Below, piece after piece: positions 22,647-32,700 of a DNA stretch of 64,000 nt (its first letter is position 1; every line of letters begins with the position of its first letter). Where the stretch lies: contig NZ_CP079946.1 in NCBI RefSeq assembly GCF_019968905.1, positions 1,736,001-1,800,000 of the forward strand, read 5' to 3'. The stretch is from Corallococcus sp. EGB (GTDB lineage Bacteria > Myxococcota > Myxococcia > Myxococcales > Myxococcaceae). The notes below the pieces were generated by a model. The model ran no database searches and was not told the DNA's origin. It saw only the letters and a list, made by a program, of their open reading frames with translations. The position numbers were made by a program, and so were the translations under genes.

Positions 22647-25016
22647 ATGCGAAAGACGTTAGAAGACGGGGTTCTCCCCCTGGTGGAAACCCCCGTGAAC
22701 GCCCACGAAACCGCCCTCCTCGAAGACCTCAACCCGCCCCAGGCGGAAGCCGTGCTCCATGGCGACGGCCCCCTGCTCGTGCTGTCGGGCGCCGGCAGCG
22801 GCAAGACGCGCGTCATCACCCGCCGTGTGGCCCATCTGGTGAAGGTCCGCCGCGTCTTCCCGTGGCGCATCCTGGCCGTCACCTTCACCAACAAGGCCGC
22901 GCGCGAGATGCGCGAGCGCCTCACCCAGCTGTTGGGCGCGCAGGCGAACGACCTGGTGGTGAGCACGTTCCACTCGGCCGCGGCCATGATTCTTCGCCGT
23001 GAGGCGGAGTCCGTGGGCCTGACGAAGTCCTTCGTCATCTACGACGACGGCGATCAGCTCAACCTGGTGAAGCGCGCCATGCGCGACACCGGCGTGGAGC
23101 CGGTGATGCAGCCGCGCGAAATCCTCCACCGCATCGACCAGGAGAAGAACGCCGCGCGCCTGCCAGAGGACATGCGCGTGGAGCAGGAGGACATCCGCGG
23201 GCAGATCGTCAAGCGCGTGTACGCGGGCTACCAGAAGCTGTTGCGCGCGGCGAACGCGGTGGACTTCGGAGACCTGCTGCTGTTGTTGGTGAAGCTCTTC
23301 CGCGACCGGCCGGACGTGCTGGAGCGCTACCGCACGCGCTTCACGCACGTGCTGGTGGATGAGTTCCAGGACACCAACCCCGTGCAGTACGCGCTCCTGC
23401 GCCAGCTTGCGCCGCCGCCGTCCGCGAACCTGGTGGTGGTGGGTGACGACGACCAGTCCATCTACCGCTGGCGCGGCGCGGACGTGGACAACATCCTCAA
23501 CTTCCCCCGGCAGTACCCCGGCGCGAAGGTGGTGAAGCTGGAGCAGAACTACCGCTCCGACCAGAACATCCTCACCGCCGCGCACGAGGTCATCTCCAAG
23601 AACACGCGCCGCATGGCGAAGAAGCTCTGGAGCGAGCGGCCCAAGGGAGAGAACCTGGAGCTGCTCCTACACCGCGACGAGCGCGCGGAGGCGCAGGAGG
23701 TGGCCCGGCGCATCCTGGCCCTCCAGCGCGAGGGCTTCATCAAGTTCTCCAGCATGGCGGTCTTCTACCGGACCAACGCGCAGAGCCGCGTGCTGGAGGA
23801 GGCGCTCCGGCTGGCGCGCGTGCCGTACACGCTGGTGAGCGGGCGCAGCTTCTATGACCGCGCGGAGGTGCGCGACGCTTCCGCGTATCTGCGGCTGATG
23901 GTGAACCCCCGCTCCGACGCGGACCTGTTGCGCGTGCTCAACGTGCCGGCGCGCGGCATCGGCGATACCACCGAGGAGCGGCTGACGGACTTCGCGAACG
24001 AGCAGGGCCTGAGCCTCTACGAGGCCCTGGGCGAGCGCCACCGCATCCCCAGCCTCAACGCCACCGCGCAGAAGCGGCTGGGCGGCTTCCACCAACTGCT
24101 CCAGTCGCTGCACGCCTTCTCCCTCACGGCGAAGGACGCGGCGGGCGCGGTGGACCAGATGCTGAAGGAGACGAAGCTCGTGGAGACGCTCGTCGCGGAA
24201 GGCAGCGACGAGGCGCTCACCCGCGCGGAGAACCTGAAGGAACTGTTGGGCGCGGCGCAGGAGTTCGACCTGAAGCGCGCGTCCGACATGGTGGCCTCCG
24301 CGCAGGCGGCCGAGGAGCGCGAGGAGGAGGCGCCGGAGGGCGTGGACTCCGCGCCGCTCACCGCGGACATCCCTCCGCTGCAGGCCTTCCTGGAGCAGAT
24401 CAGCCTGGTGGGCGAGGCGGACGCGGAGGTGAGCGAGGGGCGCGTGGCGCTGATGACGCTCCACGCGGCCAAGGGCCTGGAGTTCGACGCCGTGTTCCTC
24501 ACCGGCCTGGAGGAGGGCGTCTTCCCGCACTCGCGGGCGCTCAAGAGCGACGAGCCCGACGGCGAGGAGATGGCCGAGGAGCGGCGGCTCTGCTACGTGG
24601 GCTTCACCCGCGCGCGCAAGCGGCTCTTCGTGAGCCTGGCGCAGTGCCGCTCCCTCTTCGGCGAGCTCAAGTACAACGCACCCAGCCGCTTCCTCGCGGA
24701 CGTGCCGCAGGCGCTGTTCGGCTTCAAGGAGAACGACCTGCCGCCTCCGCCGCGCGCCGCCGCCATGCCGCAGCGCCGCCGCAACTGGGACGACGACGAG
24801 ACAGGCCCGCGCGTGGACCGCAGCTACTCGCAGGCCTCGTCCGACATGGACGGCGTGGGCGGCGACGTGCGCGGCATGCGCGTGCGGCATGAACAGTTCG
24901 GCATGGGCCGAATCGTCGCCGCGGAGGGGTCCGGCCCCAACGCCAAGGTCACCGTGGAGTTCGGCGGCAGCGTGGGCCTCAAGCGCGTCATCGCGCGCTT
25001 CCTCATCCCCGGCTAG
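22647..25016 (+). CDS. UvrD/PcrA-type superfamily 1 DNA helicase (789 aa)
   Basis: All helicase motifs are present in order: LNPPQAEAV (Q motif), LSGAGSGKTRVI (Walker A, about 47-56), TFTNKAAREMRERL (Ia), VDEFQDTNPVQ (II), GDDDQSIYRWRGAD (III), LEQNYRSDQNIL (IV), LMTLHAAKGLEFDAVFL (V) and EERRLCYVGFTRARKRL (VI). The C-terminal 60 residues (VRHEQFGMGRIV ... VTVEFG) form the Tudor-like tail that binds RNA polymerase in PcrA/UvrD. The protein unwinds DNA 3' to 5' in repair and transcription-conflict resolution. I cannot decide between UvrD, PcrA and a second paralog. Confidence 0.93.
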   Translation: MRKTLEDGVLPLVETPVNAHETALLEDLNPPQAEAVLHGDGPLLVLSGAGSGKTRVITRRVAHLVKVRRVFPWRILAVTFTNKAAREMRERLTQLLGAQANDLVVSTFHSAAAMILRREAESVGLTKSFVIYDDGDQLNLVKRAMRDTGVEPVMQPREILHRIDQEKNAARLPEDMRVEQEDIRGQIVKRVYAGYQKLLRAANAVDFGDLLLLLVKLFRDRPDVLERYRTRFTHVLVDEFQDTNPVQYALLRQLAPPPSANLVVVGDDDQSIYRWRGADVDNILNFPRQYPGAKVVKLEQNYRSDQNILTAAHEVISKNTRRMAKKLWSERPKGENLELLLHRDERAEAQEVARRILALQREGFIKFSSMAVFYRTNAQSRVLEEALRLARVPYTLVSGRSFYDRAEVRDASAYLRLMVNPRSDADLLRVLNVPARGIGDTTEERLTDFANEQGLSLYEALGERHRIPSLNATAQKRLGGFHQLLQSLHAFSLTAKDAAGAVDQMLKETKLVETLVAEGSDEALTRAENLKELLGAAQEFDLKRASDMVASAQAAEEREEEAPEGVDSAPLTADIPPLQAFLEQISLVGEADAEVSEGRVALMTLHAAKGLEFDAVFLTGLEEGVFPHSRALKSDEPDGEEMAEERRLCYVGFTRARKRLFVSLAQCRSLFGELKYNAPSRFLADVPQALFGFKENDLPPPPRAAAMPQRRRNWDDDETGPRVDRSYSQASSDMDGVGGDVRGMRVRHEQFGMGRIVAAEGSGPNAKVTVEFGGSVGLKRVIARFLIPG

Positions 25017-25150
25017 GCGACGAGCGGATCCGGTGGGGGCAGCGGTTTCCAGCAGGCGTGTGACACGCTGCCTGCCCGGCCAGGGTGCGGATTGACTTCC
25101 GGGGATTTCCCAATTGGGATGAGCGCCAACGAACGGAGGCGCTTCCCCCC

Positions 25151-26842
25151 ATGGCGCTACGTCAACGATGGTGGACTTCCGCGCTGCTCGCGGGCTCCTT
25201 GAGTCTTCTGAGCGCCTGCGAGGGCCAGATTGCCGACGCGGCGAACCCGCGCAATCCGGGCCCTGGCGGGACGGCCAATCCTCCTCCTGGCGTGGAGCAG
25301 GCGGCGCGTTCGACGCGCGTCGCCCGGCTGACGCATGCGCAGTGGGTGAGCAGCGTGAAGGACCTGCTCAGGCTGGACGCGGCGCCCACGGCGCTGGCGC
25401 AGTCGTTCCGCGCGGACCCGTCCCAGAGCGGCTTCCTCTTCGACAACGACGCCCGCGCGCTGTCGGTGGATGAGGCGCTGTGGAGCGCCTACCAGCGCGC
25501 CGCGGCGGACCTGGCCGGGCAGGTGGCCGCGGACGCGACGAAGCTGGGCAAGCTGCTGCCCGCCGGCGCCACCACGGATGAAGCGCGCGCGAAGGCGTTC
25601 GTGGAGTCCTTTGGCCTGCGCGCCCTCCGGCGCCCGCTGACCGCGGACGAGGTGGAGACGTACCTGAAGCTGTACCGCCAGGGCCCGCAGGCGTACCCGG
25701 CGATGGCCGCGTTCCAGGGCGGCCTGCGGCTGGTGCTGGAGGGCTTCCTCCAGTCGCCCCTGTTCCTCTACCGCGTGGAGCGCAGCACGCAGGCGGCGGA
25801 CGGGAAGGTGCCGCTGGATGGCTTCGAGGTGGCGTCGCGGTTGAGCTACGCGCTGTGGAACTCCATGCCGGACGACGCGCTGTTCGCCGCCGCGCGCGAG
25901 GGCCTGCTCGCGAAGCGCGAGGGCGTGGCCGCGGAGGCGCGCCGGATGATGGCGGACCCCCGGGCGCGCGACGTGGTGAACGCGTACCACCAGGCCGTCT
26001 TCGACGTGCCCCGCTACGCGAGCATCCGGCCCAACGCCACGCGCTTCCCCAACGTCACCGCGAAGCTGGCGGAGTCCGCGGCGAAGGAGAACGCGCTCTT
26101 CGTGCAGGACGTCGTCTTCGGGCGCAAGGGGCGCTTCACGGACCTGCTCACGTCGCGCGACACCTTCGTCAACGACGAGCTGGCGCGCATCTACGGCCTC
26201 ACCGGGACGTTCACCGCGGACTTCGTGCCGGTGACGCTGGACGGGGCGCAGCGCCGGGGCGTGCTCACGCAGGTGGGCTTCCTGGCATCGCACGCGACGT
26301 CCATCGACCCGGACCCCATCCACCGGGGCGTGTTCCTGTCGGAGCACCTGCTGTGCCAGAAGATTGGCGCGCCGCCAGCCAACATCCCCGCGCTGCCCGC
26401 GCCCAACGGCCGCACCAACCGCGAGGTGGTGACGTCGCACACGGAGGCGCCCGGAACGGTGTGCGCGTCCTGCCACGCGACGCTCATCAATCCGCTGGGC
26501 TTCCCCTTCGAGAACTTCGACGCCGTGGGTGGCTACCGCACCACGGACAACGGGCACCCGGTGGACGCGTCGTCGTCGCCGGGCATCGGTGGGCAGAAGG
26601 TGTCGGTGAAGGACGCGCTGGACCTGGCGGACGTGCTCGCGAGCTCGCAGGCGGTGCACGAGTGCTACGCGCGCCACTGGGTGGAGTTCCTGAGCGGACG
26701 CCCCGCGGCGGCGGAGGACGACGCGCTGGTGGCGCGGTTGGGCAGGCTGTCACAGGCCGGGCAGTTGTCCATCGTGGACCTGGTCGTCGAGGTCGTGACG
26801 GGCGTGGGCTTCGTGAATCGCCACCCGGAGGAGCTGCCGTGA
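25151..26842 (+). CDS. DUF1592/DUF1588-type exported lipoprotein (563 aa)
   Basis: The N-terminus has a lipobox (LSLLSAC, Cys about 21). After a Pro/Gly linker come the DUF1587/1595-like helical part (RLTHAQWVSSVKDLL ... FGLRALRRPLTADEVETYLKLY), the DUF1592 core and the DUF1588 end with CASCHATLINPLGFPFENFDAVG. The CxxCH could bind one haem c. Such proteins are planctomycete-type predicted cytochromes, here in the envelope. The start lies about 11 bases after GGAGG. The downstream DUF1552 gene overlaps by GTGA, the usual partner arrangement, which points to one complex of unknown function. Confidence 0.82.
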   Translation: MALRQRWWTSALLAGSLSLLSACEGQIADAANPRNPGPGGTANPPPGVEQAARSTRVARLTHAQWVSSVKDLLRLDAAPTALAQSFRADPSQSGFLFDNDARALSVDEALWSAYQRAAADLAGQVAADATKLGKLLPAGATTDEARAKAFVESFGLRALRRPLTADEVETYLKLYRQGPQAYPAMAAFQGGLRLVLEGFLQSPLFLYRVERSTQAADGKVPLDGFEVASRLSYALWNSMPDDALFAAAREGLLAKREGVAAEARRMMADPRARDVVNAYHQAVFDVPRYASIRPNATRFPNVTAKLAESAAKENALFVQDVVFGRKGRFTDLLTSRDTFVNDELARIYGLTGTFTADFVPVTLDGAQRRGVLTQVGFLASHATSIDPDPIHRGVFLSEHLLCQKIGAPPANIPALPAPNGRTNREVVTSHTEAPGTVCASCHATLINPLGFPFENFDAVGGYRTTDNGHPVDASSSPGIGGQKVSVKDALDLADVLASSQAVHECYARHWVEFLSGRPAAAEDDALVARLGRLSQAGQLSIVDLVVEVVTGVGFVNRHPEELP

Positions 26843-28266
26843 AACTGAGCCGTCGACGCGTGTTGCAGGGCCTGGGTGGCGTGGTGCTGGGGCTGCCGGT
26901 GCTGGAGGGGCTGTTGCCTCGGAAGGCCCAGGCGGCGGAGGCGGACGCGCTGCCCTTCGCCATCTTCCTGCGCCAGGCGGATGGTGTGGCCGCCGCGCAG
27001 AACACCTCCGAGCTGGGCAACGAGCCGGAGCGCTTCTGGCCGGAGCCGCTGGGCAACCTCACCACCACGACGCTCGCGGGCAAGTCGCTGGTGGAGCTGG
27101 CGGACCACCGCGCGCGCCTGCTGGTGGTGCGCAACGTCAACATGAAGGACTACAACTACGGGGACGGCCACGCCCGTGGCGCGCTGCAGGCGCTCACCGC
27201 GCGCGGCCCCGCCGTGGAGGGCGTGGGCGGCGACTCCGAGGCGTCCGGCGAGTCGCTGGATCACCGCATCGGCCGCGAGCTGAACCCGCAGAAGCGCGAC
27301 TCGCTCTACCTCTACGCGGGGCAGGCCGGCGGGTGGCTGGGCGGCCCGTGCATCTCCCACCGGGGCAGCGCCTCGCGCCGGGCCGCGCTGCATGACCCGT
27401 GGGTGGCCTACCAGACCATGGTGGGCGGCCCCGGAGGCCTCACGCCGGAGGCGCGCGAGCAGCTGCTGGTGCGCCAGAAGAGCCTCAACGACCTGGTGTC
27501 GGGCCAGCTGAAGGCGCTCCAGTCGCGGCCGGAGCTGAGCAGCACGGACCGGCAGCGCCTGGACCTGCACCTGTCCAACGTGCGCGACCTGGAGGTGGCG
27601 CTGAGCTGCCGCGCCCGCGCGGATGAGGAGCTGCGGCTCCAGCAGCAGGCGCCCGGCTACAACAGCACGGACGGCGACAAGGTGTTGGCCACGGTGCGGC
27701 TCCACATGGACATCGCGGTGCTGGCGGTGGCGTGTGGCACCACGCGCTCGGTGGCCATCCAGGTGGGCAACGGCAACGACAGCTCCACGCGCTACCGAGA
27801 CCCCACGACAGGGCAGTTGATGGAGAACTTCCACTACATCTCCCACCGTCGCGCGTCGCATGACGCGTCGGGCGGCATCATCGCCGGGTCGGACGTGCTG
27901 CACTCGCGCGTGGACGCGCAGTTCGCGCAGACCTTCAACTACCTGCTGGACCGGCTGGCGGCGTACGCCCTGCCGAACGGCAAGAAGCTGGTCGACCAGG
28001 GCGTGTCCGTCTGGTTCAACGACCTGGGCAACGGGCCGGCGCACTCGGCGCACAACATCCCCTTCATCCTCGCGGGCAGCTGCAACGGCTACCTCAAGCA
28101 GGGCGTGGCGGTGACGGTGGCCAACGGCAGCGGCAACCCCAACCTCAACAAGATGCTCAACACGATTGGCGCCGCGGTGGGCCTGAAGAACGCGGCCGGT
28201 GGCCCGCTGGATGACTTCGGTGACCCCTCGCTGCCCAAGGGGCTGCTGACGGAATTGCTGGCTTGA
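26839..28266 (+). CDS. DUF1552 protein with Tat signal (475 aa)
   Basis: A GTG start inside the upstream stop begins KLSRRRVLQGLGGVVLGLPVLE, a clear twin-arginine signal with a cut near AQAAEA. The mature part has DUF1552 features: GDGHARGALQALTA, a LHLSNVRDLEVAL segment, FHYISHRRASHD and NPNLNKMLNTIGAAVG. It would be exported folded, and it is almost always encoded next to DUF1592 proteins, as here. The biochemical role is unknown. Confidence 0.85.
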   Translation: MKLSRRRVLQGLGGVVLGLPVLEGLLPRKAQAAEADALPFAIFLRQADGVAAAQNTSELGNEPERFWPEPLGNLTTTTLAGKSLVELADHRARLLVVRNVNMKDYNYGDGHARGALQALTARGPAVEGVGGDSEASGESLDHRIGRELNPQKRDSLYLYAGQAGGWLGGPCISHRGSASRRAALHDPWVAYQTMVGGPGGLTPEAREQLLVRQKSLNDLVSGQLKALQSRPELSSTDRQRLDLHLSNVRDLEVALSCRARADEELRLQQQAPGYNSTDGDKVLATVRLHMDIAVLAVACGTTRSVAIQVGNGNDSSTRYRDPTTGQLMENFHYISHRRASHDASGGIIAGSDVLHSRVDAQFAQTFNYLLDRLAAYALPNGKKLVDQGVSVWFNDLGNGPAHSAHNIPFILAGSCNGYLKQGVAVTVANGSGNPNLNKMLNTIGAAVGLKNAAGGPLDDFGDPSLPKGLLTELLA

Positions 28267-28292
28267 TGCGCCGTTGACCCGATTCGACGCCG

Positions 28293-28328
28293 CCCTTCCT
28301 CCTTTGTTTCTGAACAGAGGAGGAAGGG
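28293..28328 (+). promoter_or_regulatory. 16-bp hairpin sequestering the ribosome binding site of the LPMO gene
   Basis: The left arm CCCTTCCTCCTTTGTT pairs with AACAGAGGAGGAAGGG across a TCTG tetraloop, with 15 Watson-Crick pairs and one G-U. The right arm contains the whole GGAGG of the downstream gene and ends directly before its ATG. As RNA it would hide the ribosome site. It is also placed to end the upstream operon, but the following bases are not T-rich. Confidence 0.65.
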
Positions 28329-29507
28329 ATGTTCCCAGCAATCCGCAAGGCCTTCACCGCGTCGCTCGCGTTCGTCTCGCTGCTGTCCGCCGGTCCGGCG
28401 GCGGCGCACGGCTCCATGGAAGTCCCCCTGAGCCGCGTCTATGGATGTTTCAAGGAGGGGCCGGAGAACCCCAAGTCCGCCGCGTGCCGGGCCGCGGTGC
28501 AGGCCGGTGGGACGCAGGCCCTGTATGACTGGAACGGCGTCCGGCAGGGCGCCGCCAACGGGCGCCACCGCGAAATCATCCCCGACGGCAAGCTGTGCAG
28601 CGGCGCCAATGAGAGCCACAAGGGCTTGGACCTGGCGCGCGCGGACTGGCCGTCCACGTGGATCACCCCGGACAGCAACGGCCGCTTCGAGTTCGTCTTC
28701 CACGCCACCGCGGTGCACGCCACGGGCTACTTCCAGCTCTTCGTGACGAAGGAGGGCTACAACCCGGCGCTGCCGCTGAAGTGGTCCGACCTGGAGGCGA
28801 CGCCCTTCTGCAACGTCACCCACGTGACCGCGGTGAACAACCGCTATCGCCTCGACTGCCCCTTCCCGGCTGCTCGGACGGGCTCGCACGTCATCTACGC
28901 CATCTGGCAGCGCGCGGACAGCCCGGAGGCCTTCTACGCCTGCACGGACGTGAAGTTCAGCAACACGCCGCCCCCTCCGGCGGCGTGGAAGGAGTTGGGA
29001 CAGGTGCAGGCGCGTGAGGAGCTCCCCAGGTCGAGCAAGGTGACGTTCCGTCTCTTCGACAGCGCGGGCCGCGACGCCGAGTCGTATCCGCTCACGCTCG
29101 ACGCGGCGACGCCCGCGGCCACGTGGATCTACCGGCTGGCGCAGCAGGTGAACGCGAGCTCCCGCCGCGCGCAGGTCGGCGTGCTGCAATCAAATGGCAT
29201 CGTGACGCCGGTGCAGGACGCGCTGGGCAACCGCGTGTACGCGAAGGAGACGGGCGACTCGTTCCAGGTGGACATCGAGAAGCCCTCCACCGGTGGCGGC
29301 AACGATGGAGGCACCGGCGGCACGGCGCAGGACAAGTACCCGGCGGGCATCAACAGCTACACTGCGGGCACGCTGGTGGAGGGCACGGATGGGCTGCTCT
29401 ACCGCTGCAAGCCGTTCCCGTACTCGGGCTGGTGCAACGGTGCGGCGTCGTACTACGCGCCCGGCACGGGCATCGCGTGGCAGGACGCGTGGGAGCGCGC
29501 CAACTAG
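28329..29507 (+). CDS. AA10-type lytic polysaccharide monooxygenase with C-terminal chitin-binding module
   Basis: A signal peptide ends AAA|H, so the mature protein starts with H27, the first ligand of the copper histidine brace. The second ligand is probably H130 in HATAVHATGYFQLFVT. The LPMO domain spans about 27-210. A GbpA-type middle domain follows (SSKVTFRLFDSAGRDA ... VYAKETGDSFQVDI), then a Gly-rich linker and a CBM5/12-like end (YPAGINSYTAGTLVEG, WCN, WQDAW). It should cleave crystalline chitin oxidatively outside the cell, fitting a predatory or fungus-degrading lifestyle. Its ribosome site lies in a strong hairpin. Confidence 0.9.
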   Translation: MFPAIRKAFTASLAFVSLLSAGPAAAHGSMEVPLSRVYGCFKEGPENPKSAACRAAVQAGGTQALYDWNGVRQGAANGRHREIIPDGKLCSGANESHKGLDLARADWPSTWITPDSNGRFEFVFHATAVHATGYFQLFVTKEGYNPALPLKWSDLEATPFCNVTHVTAVNNRYRLDCPFPAARTGSHVIYAIWQRADSPEAFYACTDVKFSNTPPPPAAWKELGQVQAREELPRSSKVTFRLFDSAGRDAESYPLTLDAATPAATWIYRLAQQVNASSRRAQVGVLQSNGIVTPVQDALGNRVYAKETGDSFQVDIEKPSTGGGNDGGTGGTAQDKYPAGINSYTAGTLVEGTDGLLYRCKPFPYSGWCNGAASYYAPGTGIAWQDAWERAN

Positions 29508-29610
29508 GCCGGGCGGAGTAATCCAGGACCCACCGTGAAGCCGCCGCAACGCCCTGTATTTCCAGTGGCCGGCTCATGCCTTTCACGGTCCCCCCCCATT
29601 TCCTTGGGAA

Positions 29611-29626
29611 TTTGACACTGTATAAT
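29611..29626 (+). promoter_or_regulatory. candidate promoter -10 (TATAAT) upstream of the M4 protease
   Basis: A consensus TATAAT at 29621-29626 stands out in a GC-rich region, about 150 bases before the protease start. The TTGACA just upstream is only three bases away and so cannot be its -35 box; a good -35 at 17 bases is not visible. TTCC and GGAA half-sites at 29600-29610 could bind an activator. Confidence 0.35.
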
Positions 29627-29775
29627 GGCGGACAATTACGCTGATCATGGAACGAACGGGGGGAAAGGTCTGAGGCTGTCCGGACCCTCCGCCATGAGCG
29701 TGATCCTTCCGGTGGCAGCACGCCCCCACGGGTGCTGCCGGCGGGAGTTCCCCTGAACGCTGTGGAGTCAATTCC

Positions 29776-32700
29776 ATGCCCAAGCCGTGGCCCCAGTGGC
29801 CTCTGCTCCTTGCCGGTCTCCTCTCGGCGAGCACATCCCTCGCGGCTGAGAAGCTCAGCCCTGTTGCTCCGTCCACGCTGCTGCAACTCCAGGTCCGGGA
29901 GCCAGCGCGTGTGGCGGAATCCCTGGCAAACCTCAAGGCGCAAAGCCTCAAGCTCGGGCTGGGGTCGCGGGACGACTTCCAGCTGTCCAGCTCCAGCACG
30001 GACTCCTTTGGCCAGACGCACGCGCGCTTCGCGCAGACGTACCAGGGCGTACCCGTGTGGGGCGCCATGGCCATCACCCACCAGGGGCTGTCCTCAGGGG
30101 ACATCCGCATCACCACCGACGGCCTGCGCAAGGGCATCCGTCTGGACGTGACGCCCACGCTGGACGCGAAGTCCGCGGTGGCGAAGGCCACCCAGGAACT
30201 GGCGCCCAAGGGCGAGTTCGCCGTCGCGCCGAATAGCGAGCTCATCGTCTACCCCCAGACGCGACTCGTGAACCGCTACCCCGGCAAGCCGGCCGCGCAG
30301 CAGAACGCGGCGGACTTCGACACGGAGGTCGTCGCCTACCGGCTCGCGTACCACGTGCACACCGAGCTGGAGAACGCGAAGGACGGCGTCAAGCACACGG
30401 ACTTCATCATCGACGCGCGGTCGGGCGACGTGCTGAAGAAGTGGAACTCGCTCCAGACGGCCGCCGCCAAGGGCCTCGGCCACTCGCAATACAGCGGTGA
30501 CGTCTCGTTGGACGTCTTCCAGAACGCCCAGGGCCTCTTCGAGCTGCGCGACGTCACGCGCGCCGGCGGTGAGGGCATCCGGACCTACGACGTCAACCAC
30601 GCCGCCGTGCAGAACGGCGTCGTTCCCACGCTGACCCTCTACACGGACGCGGACAATGTCTGGGGCGATGGGCAGAACTACATCGTCGGTGCCAACAACA
30701 CCCTGAGCACCAACGGCCAGACGGCCGCCGTCGACGCGCACTTCGGCCTGCTGGCGACCTGGGACTTCTACAAGAAGATCTTCGGCCGCGACGGCATCGA
30801 CGGCTTCGGCTCGCCCACCTACAACCGGGTGCACGCCAGCAACCTCTACAACAACGCCTTCTGGAGCGACGGCTGCTTCTGCATGAGCTACGGCGATGGC
30901 TCGTTCCCGGCCGCAGGCGGCTTCCGCTCCATGGGCGTGCTCGACGTGACGGGCCACGAGATGACCCACGGCGTCACCTCGCACACGGCCGGCCTCATCT
31001 ACGACGGCGAGTCCGGCGGCCTCAACGAGGCCAACTCGGACATCTTCGGCACCCTGACGGAGTTCTGGGTGGCCAACGGCCGCGGCAGCACCATTGGTGA
31101 CACGGGCGGCAACTGGCTCATGGCCGAGCAGCTCAGCGACTTCCCGCTGCGCGTCATGTTCCGCCCGTCGCTGGACGGCGCGAGCCCGGACGCCTGGTAC
31201 CCCGGCATCGGCAACGTCGACGTGCACTACAGCAGCGGCCCGATGAACCGCGCCTTCTACTTCCTGTCCCAGGGCGTGCAGCCGCTGTCGGTCAGCACCG
31301 ACTACTCCAGCAGGTACCTGCCCGCGGGCGCGAGGGGCATCGGCAACGACAAGGCGGCGGCCATCTGGTTCCGCGCGCTCACCACCTACCTGTTCCCGTC
31401 GTCCAACTACATGTCGGCCCGCACCAGCGCCCTCCAGGCCGCGGCGGACCTCTTCGGCTCCCAGTCCAACGAGTACCGCGCGGTGCAGAACGCCTTCGCG
31501 GCCATCAACGTGGGCTACACCGCCGGTACGTACGACGACCGCACGGCCCCCACCGTCGCCGCGAGCGTCTCTGGCAGCGCGCCTGACATCCAGCTGAAGG
31601 CGCAGGCCGACGACAACGTCGGCGTGGCCCGCGTGGAGTTCTACGTCGACGGCGCCCTGGCGGGGAACGTCCTCGCCCAGCCGTTCCAGATCCCGCTGGA
31701 TGCCACCTCGCTGTCCAACGGCGCGCACACGCTGGTGGCGGTGGCGTTCGACGCGGCCGGCAACTCCGCTGCGTCCGCGCCGGCGAGCTTCAACGTCACG
31801 AACAGCTTCGATCAGCTCCTGATCAACCCGGGCTTCGAACAGAACACCCTGGGCTGGACGGATGACCCGTCGAACATCAACTTCCCGGTCTCGTCCGGCC
31901 CGCGCACCGGCCAGGGCTTCGCGTGGCTCAACGGCTATGGCACGACGCATATCGATCGGCTGTGGCAGGACGTCACCCTTCCCGCCGACGTCACCAAGGC
32001 CGCGCTGACCTTCTTCCTCAACATCACCACCGCCGAGACGACGACCACCGCCGTGCGCGACACGCTGACGCTGCAGGTGCGCGACACCTCGGGCACGGTG
32101 CTGGGGACGGTGGCGACGTGGTCCAACCTGGATGCGACGCTGGGCTATGCGCAGCAGAGCGTGGACCTGACGGCCTACGCGGGCCAGACGGTGCGAATCT
32201 TCCTGGAAGGCAGCGAGAACGCCTCGCTCGCCACCAACTTCCAGGTGGATGACTTCTCGCTGCGCGTCACCCGCACGGCGGACGCCGAGGCGCCCCGGGT
32301 GAAGGCCAACGTGGTCATCTCCGGCACGCGCGTGGGCTACTTCGCGGACGTGTCCGACAACGGCTTCGTCAACGCGGTGGAGTTCCTCGTGGACGGCGTG
32401 TCCCTGGGCAACTCGGTCAAGTCGTTCACCCGGGTCGTCAACCTCTCCACGCTGACGAGCGGCGCGCACACGCTCGTCGCCCGGGCCACGGACGCGGGCG
32501 GCAACGTGGGGAACTCTCCCGTGGTGACGTTCTACGTGGACGCCACCGCCACCCAGCGCGTGCTCAATCCCAGCTTCGAGACCTCCGGGAGCTGGACGAG
32601 CGCGACGACGGTGTCGGGCTCGACGGGCATCTTCAGCAGCGCGTCCTTCGCGCACACGGGCAGCCGCTTCTACATCTTCTGGACCTCCGGGCCGGTGCGG

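Noticed and set aside
29611-29626. Full sigma-70 promoter TTGACA-TATAAT
   Set aside because: The two hexamers are separated by three bases, far from the usual 16-18; only the TATAAT is kept as a weak candidate.
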